This document shows, piece after piece, positions 56,742 to 64,000 of a DNA stretch of 64,000 bases. Under the pieces are notes generated by a model. The model was not told the DNA's origin and searched no databases. It saw only the letters and a program-made list of their open reading frames with translations. A program made the translations under genes and the position numbers. Each line of letters opens with the position of its first letter. Position 1 is the stretch's first letter. Source of the stretch: Hemileia vastatrix (lineage: Eukaryota; Basidiomycota; Pucciniomycetes; Pucciniales; Zaghouaniaceae); NCBI GenBank assembly GCA_030280995.1, contig JASXTE010000015.1, forward strand, positions 16,692,001 through 16,756,000. Reading direction: 5' to 3'.

Positions 56742-58837
56742 TGTTTTTTCAGCCTTTATATCCTCAGGACTGAGTAAAAAGTACTTATAAGTTATGTTAA
56801 ACACATGAACTATACATGGGAACAATAAATTAGAGTACACAAACAGTATACATAAGTAAAATTATGATAATACACAAAAAATGCCATTATAACACCTTAT
56901 ATACACACATATATCCACCTTTTATAAGTATTAGGTACTTAATATTAAGTTGGAATATGTAAGGGTAATCTTAAGAACCTTAATTATAAGGCTACATAAT
57001 TTTTAAGTACACTTAAAGCTGTTCTTTTCATTGTTTTATGCAAAAAACAAGAAATGCGCTTTAAATCACTTAAAAGTTGATTATATGCACTATAAATTAA
57101 AGAATATCAAAATTGCCCTTTGACAGTTCAATTTGTCTCATTTAGGACTATTGATTTGGTTACTTAAATGCATAAAAATAACACTTTTCAAATTTGGTGT
57201 TTTTTATGCCAGAAATGGCTTCTCTGTACTGGCCACATACTGCCTGCATTATTCCTGTGTGAATAGCTTCATTTTTAGCAAAGTTAGCTTTTTCACACTA
57301 TAATTACCCCACATTCTATGCCCACTGTGGGGAAACACACTAAAATAGGCAAGAGGCGCTTATTTAGTGTCCTAGCTTAATTAATAATTCATGGACCCTC
57401 TTTATATGCACTAATTTCATTAATAACCTCATTCTTGGCGCCTTATTTCACTAAAATGCTTAAGTTTGCCTAAAATTAGTCAAGGATTTACCTGTGCAAG
57501 TGCCCCCCAAGGACTGCATGTAGTTACCCCACATCTCACGTCCTTTTTTGGGTTTCTAGGTGGTTTCTCAGTCACTTTTGGTCATTTTTGAATGGGAATT
57601 TCACATAGTATAATGTCAAGATTAGCCCCATAATTTCTACTGTGAATCCCCATTATCATTAAGCTCTTATTAAATTTAATTTTCAATCTTTAGTCTTTTA
57701 TATTGATGTATAATATGCATATACTCTCTTTTTTACTTATTCTTTAATTTTGATGGATTTTCTCTATTATTACAGGATTTTGGCGGGTGATATTCTTCTC
57801 ATTATGTTATGGGTCACTTGGGATGTTTATTGGAATGTATATTAGTTGGATGGAGGCGTCATTAACTGTGTATTGGATTGGTAAATCAAGGGATTCATTG
57901 GGGAACTTATTGTGTATAAAAGGAGGAGGTTTTGGGTCTTGTTTTCTACATTCTTTATCATTACAATTTAAATCATATAACCAAAAAAATTACAATACAT
58001 ATCAATTAGCACTTATTAAGTCTTTTGAATAGTATCTGAATAATTAAATTCTATTTTTCTACCAACTAATAAGATTGTAAGCCATATATAAAATCAGTGA
58101 GATTTATATTACTGAGACCTTTATTTTGGATTATATTTTACTATTTATTAGATTTATACTACAGTATTCATATAGGACCATTTAAACCCTCTAGAACCAG
58201 ACTTTTCAAGCTAGTTCACATCCTTGTACTTGATCTTAGCCTGGAAATTGGGGGCCTTTCCTCAAGAATTCTGTTGGTTATCATCCAGTAAGTAAAAATT
58301 CAAAAAGAGGCTACATGTAAATAATATCCCTATAGAAATATTTGGATAATTACAACAGGTTGGAATCACTTATATAGTAATTTCAGAAAAAGAATCCCTG
58401 TTATATAATACAATTGTGATATTGAATCAACAATTTTACCACTAATTTAACATAAAAATTTTTAATAGTGGGAGTCTGTCAATAGACCAATTAAATTTGA
58501 GTTCTTTGCAGATAATAAACCAATTAAACTGATTAATTGTTTTCTTTTAACAGGACTCTTAATCACTTTCTATTGGTTTTTAATATTCATTTAATATTTA
58601 AAAAGAATCTTACTGAAAGTTTTCTTTTTTAAAAATAAATACACGGCTACATATTGTAGACCAGTTAAATCAAGTGACCACTTAAAAGCATATTTGACTG
58701 TTGGCACTTAGAAATTCACTTCATACCTATAAGTAAGCAATTTAATTGTCTTCAGGTATTGAAAAATACTGATAAAACTCCTTCTTTGAAGTTTTCATAT
58801 CTAAATTTCAATTTTTTGAATTAATTCCACGTAAAAT

Positions 58838-59377
58838 ATGTGTGACAACAATTACATTGTAAGTAATAAGGCAAAACGTTATTACTTAAGAACTAGAGCT
58901 TAAAGACCTGTTACAGGACATTCAAATGGAGGGACAGGAATCTCCCATCATAAACAACACCCCACCAATGTCTCTGGAGGAAAGGGAAAAACTCTTAAAA
59001 CAAGTATCAATAAAGAAAACCAAAAACACATTACAAGTGCAAATTCACTCCCTCTCCACCCTACTGAACACCCTGACAATAAGAGTCAACAGCATTGTAG
59101 ACCAGATAGACAATCTGGAGAAAAGGGCAGCACAGGGTTTTATAGAAGTCAACCAAGCTCTAGTGGATATAGAGGCTCAACCACCAACAGTGGTACCAAA
59201 CAATACCATAGCAACACCTCCAGTCCAAGAAGAGGATCAAAAAATTACAGTTAGCAAATGGAAGTGGGGTTGGTACGCCCAAAATTACAACAACCCTCCT
59301 AAACAGCAGGGCTCCAGCAGTCACCCTCACAGGGGAAAGGCAAGGAGAGGCAGGGGAAGTGGGATAAGACCTTGGTA
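58838..59377 (+). CDS. Spliced overlapping small protein of element G
   Basis: Exon 1 58838-58858 (MCDNNYI), intron 1 58859-58916 (58 nt, GTAAGT..TGTTACAG), exon 2 58917-59374. The spliced frame is open throughout: DIQMEGQESP junction, coiled coil LSTLLNTLTIRVNSIVDQID, KWKWGWYAQNY, SSHPHRGKARRGRG, terminal RPW, about 160 residues. The long Gag frame has TAA at 58901-58903, inside this intron. Length differences from E are multiples of three. Intron 2 would start at 59375 (GTAAGT), but its acceptor is mutated (TATATG for TATAGG), so the adjacent stop is used. Element otherwise dead, so current expression is doubtful. Confidence 0.55.
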
Positions 59378-59378
59378 A

Positions 59379-59636
59379 GTCATCCAACTTCTCATGATCA
59401 ATTATATAATCCTAAAAATGAATTACTTATATGTAATGATATTGATAAGTAATTGTTGGATATAATTGATGAGGATTTAAAAAATTATTCATTTGATAAT
59501 AACATGTTAAACTTGTCTTTGAATGAGGACAATGTAAATAGTTTTATTGATTGCCAGGATAATACTATTAATATAAAATTTGAACCAAATGAATTAAATC
59601 TTGAAAAGAATGATGAGTCTTTTGAGTTAGACACGG
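59379..59636 (+). pseudogene. Element G gag remnant
   Basis: Continuation of the long Gag frame (LDIIDEDLKNYSFDNNML, homologous to LLDIIDKDLKNYSFENNML in E), ending at the junction with R2. Confidence 0.8.
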
Positions 59637-60731
59637 TGTAGACAATCCTATAGTACTAGCTATAGGCCTTGACCAAGGGAGTTGGAGAAAAACCAGAGAG
59701 AAAATCCCCTGTCCCTTTAGAAAAATAGAGTGAGATTTACTTGCTAAAGTAAGTTGGTTCCTGTTTTGCTAAAGACCCCTTTTAAACACACTTGACTGCT
59801 TTATGAGCCAAGAAAGTAGTCACCAGATAGACTACCAGACCAAAAAACTGAAATGTAGAACAAAGTCCACACCAGAGACAGCAAAGATACTTGATGTAGG
59901 CTGCAAATCCACAACAGAGACAGCAATAATACTTGCTATAGCTTGCAAGACTATAACAGAGAAAACAGTTACCAAAGTTAAGTTAAATTAAGAACTCACT
60001 TGCAACAAACACAGCCAATTGTGGCCAGAAAACAGTGAAAACTGAGTGAGGAACAATGAGATCACCTCCGGATGGTTGTATGAGGATTAAGGTTGCCCCA
60101 AACTGTCTTATTCACTATTTACACACAGACCACTAACTAAGAGCCCATGCGCACCCACCAATCTGGCGCCTGTACCTGCCAAATTTCATAAAAAACCCTC
60201 CTGGAGCGCTCCCCAACCTCCTAAAACAGAGGCAGGCAGGCCGCCCGACGTCGGAGATGCCGCCTGAAGCGGCCCGGCCTCCCTGAAGCCAGAAAACCAA
60301 TAAAAACCACTAATCTACTTTGAAAAAATAGGCTACAACTACTAAAACCTTTAAAACACGGAATTTCACTATAACAACATTGAGACATGAAATATAGAGA
60401 AAAATTAGCTCTATCAAATGGTACTAAGCACTTAACCCTAAGACTTAAGGTTAGCCCGTAAAACACGAAAAACAAAATTAAACAGCAATCTTTTATGAAT
60501 GAAAAATGAGGAAATAACCCCTTAAAACTCAGAATATGAAAAATGTCTACAAGACATAAAATATAGAGAAAAACCAGGGCTACCCAATGATAGTACCCAC
60601 ATACCCGCAGACCCAATATCCACGGAATAAAACCAGAAAAATACCAAATTCCTTAACAGATGTCAATTAAGACATGCACAAACAGCGCCAAATCACACAA
60701 CAAAGGCCCCTGCCAATGTTGGAAGACCACA
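59637..60731 (+). repeat. LTR-like repeat R2
   Basis: Second copy of R1. Here it abuts different DNA on the right (cysteine-cluster gene region), so it may be the 5' LTR of an element whose body lies at 60732 onward. That is inference: no clear primer-binding site follows, and no matching right-hand LTR is in the window. Confidence 0.6.
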
Positions 60732-60770
60732 TCCTTCCTCCAATTGAGAATGTCTGCATTCTTTCTTCAT

Positions 60771-61420
60771 CCAACCACCATGTTTAACCTCCTTTCCAAA
60801 TCTGCCTCTGAAATGGGCCCCTGCCAATACTGCATCAACAATAATTTAATCTGCGCCATAACACCACCTGTTCATCCATACAGAACGTCCTGCAATGTCT
60901 GCCACTCCAGAAAGAAGACCTGCCACAGACCTGGTCCACTTTCTTCTACAACGGATTCACCTCCGCCTCAACCTGGTCCTTCTTCTGCCAGCACCAAAAG
61001 ATCTAGGCCATCCATCCTGATACCCAGATTAATCAAAAAGCTCCACCCTTCCCAGAAGAGTGCCACAACCCATAAAGCAACTAGTTCCCCCATCCCTGGT
61101 CCATCTGATGGTAAAGAACATTCATTCCTTCCTTCAACTTTAAAACTGATAACTTCTCAGTTCCTTCCTCTTCTGATAGTGATGATAACAATGTAGGATC
61201 CATTGCACCACCAACACCAACGCAATCGCCCACTATCAAAGCCAAGTTCCAACAACACACATCTCAACAGAAACAACTTCTGCTTCACTATTTCCAATCC
61301 ACTCCTGCTAGAGATCCACAGGACATTGAGAACAGAAGACACCTCATTCACCAGTTCAAGGCTAATTCTGAACACTTCATTTCATCTCTTGATTCACTCT
61401 GTAATTCCACTAGTACTTGA
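60771..61420 (+). pseudogene. Cysteine-cluster protein, frameshifted copy
   Basis: Starts at ATG 60780 or nearby. MGPCQYCINNNLICA and CNVCHSRKKTCHR form two cysteine clusters (CX2CX6C type), followed by a Pro/Ser linker. The plausible C-terminus (SVPSSSDSDDNN..FHxx..IHQFKANSEHF, to TGA near 61421) is in a different frame, so a frameshift or unrecognised intron lies between about 61090 and 61157. Related in layout to the gene at 62083. Function unknown; the second cluster resembles the start of a Zn2Cys6 finger. Confidence 0.5.
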
Positions 61421-61480
61421 GTTTGATTCAGAAAAGAAAAATTGATCACACCCTCTATAGGATGTAACCACAAACAACCC

Positions 61481-61933
61481 TCAGTTTTAAGTCTTGGGGG
61501 ACCATCCTCATTTTATAGTTTTGGGGGACTCAAAAACCCTCAGTTTAAAGTCTTGGGGGACTCAAAAACCTAAATCATAAACCCAGAACCAGAGATCAAC
61601 CACATTAAGACACAGAGAAAAAACTAACATTCTGGGGTAATTGTGAATAGAGCAGCCAGCCCATCAATTACCCCCAAACTTGCCTTTGCTAAATTCGTAG
61701 GCTCCCCCTGTGGATACCCTCCACCAATCTTTCAAACCAACTCCAACAACAAAACCCTTTTTCCTCAGTTTATAGTCTTGGGGGACTTACAACCCTCAGT
61801 TTAAAGTCTTGGGGGACTAACACAGTGTTCAGTTTAAAGTCTTGACGGACTACTTCTTGATAAAATCTTGAAACCAGCCAGTTTAAAGTCTTGGAGGACT
61901 TATAAATTTTCCAGTTTAGAGTCATAGAGGACT
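61481..61933 (+). repeat. Leader hairpin array before the cysteine-cluster gene
   Basis: Eight 22-23-nt units, consensus CAGTTTAAAGTCTTGGGGGACT, at 61481, 61508, 61541, 61766, 61797, 61830, 61879 and 61912. Each can form AGTC/GACT around a six-base loop. The loops vary (TTGGGG, TTGACG, TTGGAG, ATAGAG) while the stem stays; the unit at 61508 has AGTT, still pairable with GACT by a G-U; the first has a terminal mismatch. Confidence 0.75.
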
Positions 61934-62082
61934 GACAGAATCTTGCATGAATCTGACCCAGCCAATTTCATGCAATACACACACACAGCCAGACCCACGG
62001 AGCGTCCACCTTCACTTCATCTTCTATTCATCACTGACAAAATCTTCTCTTATCTTTTTCATCACCTTTCACACCACAAATC

Positions 62083-63674
62083 ATGTCTGGATCCCCTGCT
62101 GTTGACTCCTCTACTCTTCCTTGCTTCACTGCTCCAAGGTACTATGCCTGCAAACAGTGCATACACATGTGCAGACCTTGCACATTCACTCTTCCAAATC
62201 CAGAAGCCAAATTCTACAACAGGGCTTGTGACTCCTGCTATTCCAAAAAAAAGAAATGTGACAGAGATGCCCACTATCCTATTCCTCCGCCTTCTCCTTC
62301 TCACAAGTACATCTCCAGATCCCCTACCAGGTCTCCAGAACTTGGTCCATCCTCTTCCTCTCTATCTTCAGCTCCTTCCAGACGATCCAGAAGCTCAGCT
62401 TCCTGCACTCTTCCAAAAAGACCAGCCTTAGCTTCTCAAGAAACTGCTTTTATCACTGCTAAATTAGCTCCAAAAGCTTCAAAATCAACCCCTAGGCTTC
62501 TAGACCGCGTCCAGGCGGCCCGGCCGACGTCGGGCGGCCCGCCCGCCTCACCAAACAGCAAAAATCAGGGCCAAAACCTCCAAAAACGGCCAGAAAATAG
62601 CCAAATTCATCCAGATAACAACAACAACTCGACCCAACTACCTCCTACTGCTCCCAGAGCAATGCAATCCACCCTTCCAAAATCCAAAAACATCAAAATT
62701 TCCCAGATTTCTAAGAGAACTTCCAGAGAGCCCCAAGAAGAAACCAGAACACCACACACTGCTCCACAACAACAACTTCATCCCCAACTAAGACAAAGAA
62801 ACTATACCTCTCCTCTGTCAGCCAACTACTCTTCTGACAGTTCCATCTCTTCAAATTCTCCATCCAGAAAAGAGCAGTCTGCTTCCAAATCCCCCTCTCC
62901 TGCTCCATCCTTTAACAACCCTGGTACTCCATCACCAGCACCTCCTCCAGCTGAATCCAACAGAAATAACAAAAACAACAACAACCACAATCTCACTGCT
63001 CCAACTAGGCCCCAGGAACCTCATCATCCCAGTTCACCTTCTCAGGATCCTTCAGAGGAAGACCATGAGAATCCATATCTTTCCATAGTTGATCCACCCA
63101 CTATGACCATAACAAAATCGTCAGAGATCCAAATCCCAGCTGCTTACAGATTTGATGAGCTTCCAATCTGTAAGTACCAAATTAATTATTCCATTTCTTC
63201 AACAAAAACAATTACTGATCCAATTCTTCTTGTCTAGTTGGCACCCCTCCTCCTGAATCTATTATTGGAGTTGGCCAAACTCTTGAAACTTCTTTGACCC
63301 TGGATTATGGAGACATGAAGAAACACCTAAGCACCATGTGTTCCAATATGCTAAAAGCCTTTGCCCTTCATGGACCCTTGAATGACTTTGAAAAATCCCT
63401 GAGAAAGCGCCTACTGGACGACCACTGGAAAATGTCTAGGATCATTAAACACACCCTCCAGCACTCCATTCCTGCCTCTTCTTCTTCCTCCTCTGAACTT
63501 CCCTCTAATCCAATCCCTATAATCTCTCCAGCAGGATGCACTTCAAAGAACACAGTGCTTCCCACAATCCCAACGAAAAACAAAAACGTCATCACAATCC
63601 GGACCAGCCTCCAGAAGCTTCATCATCCAGAAAATGAGCTCCTGAAAAAGATTAGAAACATAAAAATAATATAA
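62083..63674 (+). CDS. Two-exon cysteine-cluster protein
   Basis: Exon 1 62083-63169 and exon 2 63238-63674, joined by a 68-nt intron (GTAAGT..ACTGATCC..CTTGTCTAG) whose acceptor TAG would otherwise be the stop codon. About 507 residues. N-terminus: CKQCIHMCRPC, then CDSCYSKKKKCDRD (residues about 25-65), resembling paired zinc clusters. Middle: long Ser/Pro/Asn-rich linker containing a GC-rich insert (62505-62550). C-terminus: a better-ordered segment (LDYGDMKKHLSTMCSNMLKA, LNDFEKSLRKRLLDDHWKM), probably helical. Could be a transcription-factor-like or Gag-like protein of the element bounded by R2; I do not recognise the family. Confidence 0.6.
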
Positions 63675-64000
63675 AACAAGTAACAAAAAAAATAATTTCA
63701 GAATTTTTTTTTTTTTTTTTTTTTTTTACGGTCTACTGATATACTAAAATAAAAAAAATTAATAATTAAAATGAAATGAAATAAAATAAAATATAAAAAA
63801 TAATACAAATGGTATCCCCCAGCCAATTGATGAGCTGAACCCCTGATACCTTACCCACATCCAAGTGCACCTTGATGTGGATACACAATTAAATCTTTTA
63901 AATGATTAATCAGAAAACAAAATTCAAAATTTGGAAATTCAGAAAATAATAAAAAATAATGAAACACAGAAACACATGAAATAAATAATAAATAAAAATA
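63675..64000. other. AT-rich end of window, no gene
   Basis: A T-tract (about 63697-63727) after the stop, then A/T-rich sequence. GGTATCCCCCAGCC..CTGATACCTTACC near 63811-63855 has a short inverted match (GGTATC / GATACC), not enough to call an element. Confidence 0.5.

Larger units (their letters stand above)
56747..59636 (+). mobile_element. Truncated E-family element G
   Basis: LTR 56747-58248 (TTTTCAGCC.. to GCCTGGAA, both termini decayed), leader 58249-58837 with the CCACTA..TAGTGG hairpin, and the first part of gag. At 59637 it stops abruptly where R2 begins. Clearly older than E by LTR divergence. Confidence 0.9.

Noticed and set aside
61481..61933. TTGGGG words as telomere-like repeats
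   Set aside because: They occur only as the loop of a 22-nt unit with conserved flanks, not as a tandem hexamer array.

Overview
The window is eukaryotic, very AT-rich and built almost entirely of transposable elements. The one clear host gene is a six-exon oxysterol-binding protein (about 11.8-14.0 kb) with short introns (68-135 nt). Short introns, Ty3/Gypsy elements with a C-terminal chromodomain-like tail, solo LTRs everywhere and cysteine-cluster (Zn2Cys6-like) proteins suggest a fungus. A basidiomycete with a repeat-bloated genome, such as a rust, fits best, but that is inference. I saw no rRNA, complete tRNA or CRISPR array.

Layout. 1-9.7 kb: a Ty3/Gypsy element (A, minus strand, 798-bp LTRs, target duplication CTTAT) inserted into an older LTR. 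9.7-11.6 kb: MITE debris, a long-TIR element and homopolymer tracts. 11.6-14.0 kb: promoter repeats and the oxysterol-binding protein gene. 14.0-22.6 kb: a solo LTR inside a MITE, a solo LTR nested in another solo LTR, diverged tandem repeats and a Myb/SANT-like relic. 22.6-53.2 kb: one ancient minus-strand Ty3/Gypsy element (F, target duplication CTTAC at both ends) split by nested insertions. These are element E (plus, 1501-bp LTRs, AAATC), a solo LTR (AATTT) that was itself hit by the nearly perfect element B (plus, 824-bp LTRs, TTGAG), a second solo LTR (AAAAG) and two MITEs. 53.2-64 kb: an LTR-like repeat in two copies (R1, R2), a truncated E-family element (G), a 46-bp perfect palindrome, and a two-exon gene plus a broken relative coding for cysteine-cluster proteins.

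Main discovery candidate. Three sequence families of these elements (A/B, E/G, F) share a hidden gene architecture. Just after the start codon is a small intron (58 nt in A, B, E and G; 64 nt in F; always 3n+1) whose removal switches translation from the long Gag-Pol frame to an overlapping frame. That frame encodes a 159-191-residue protein: an acidic start, D[VI][EQ]M at the splice junction, a coiled coil, a KWxWD motif, a basic PHPY.GG.RRR tail and a terminal Pro-Trp. In each family a second 58-nt intron begins inside the final Trp codon and ends at AG-GTAA, recreating TGG-TAA. The long-frame peptide across the same region is not conserved between families, whereas the spliced frame is. In copy G the long frame has a stop inside intron 1 while the spliced frame is open. 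This suggests that unspliced RNA makes Gag-Pol and spliced RNA makes a previously unrecognised accessory or structural protein.

The leaders upstream of these genes carry arrays of small RNA hairpins with compensatory stem changes (A/B; a different array before the cysteine-cluster gene; a pair of repeats in E). A/B and F also share a tRNA T-arm-like block. These are candidate packaging, priming or translation signals. All conclusions come from reading the sequence by eye; no alignments, database searches or expression data were available.
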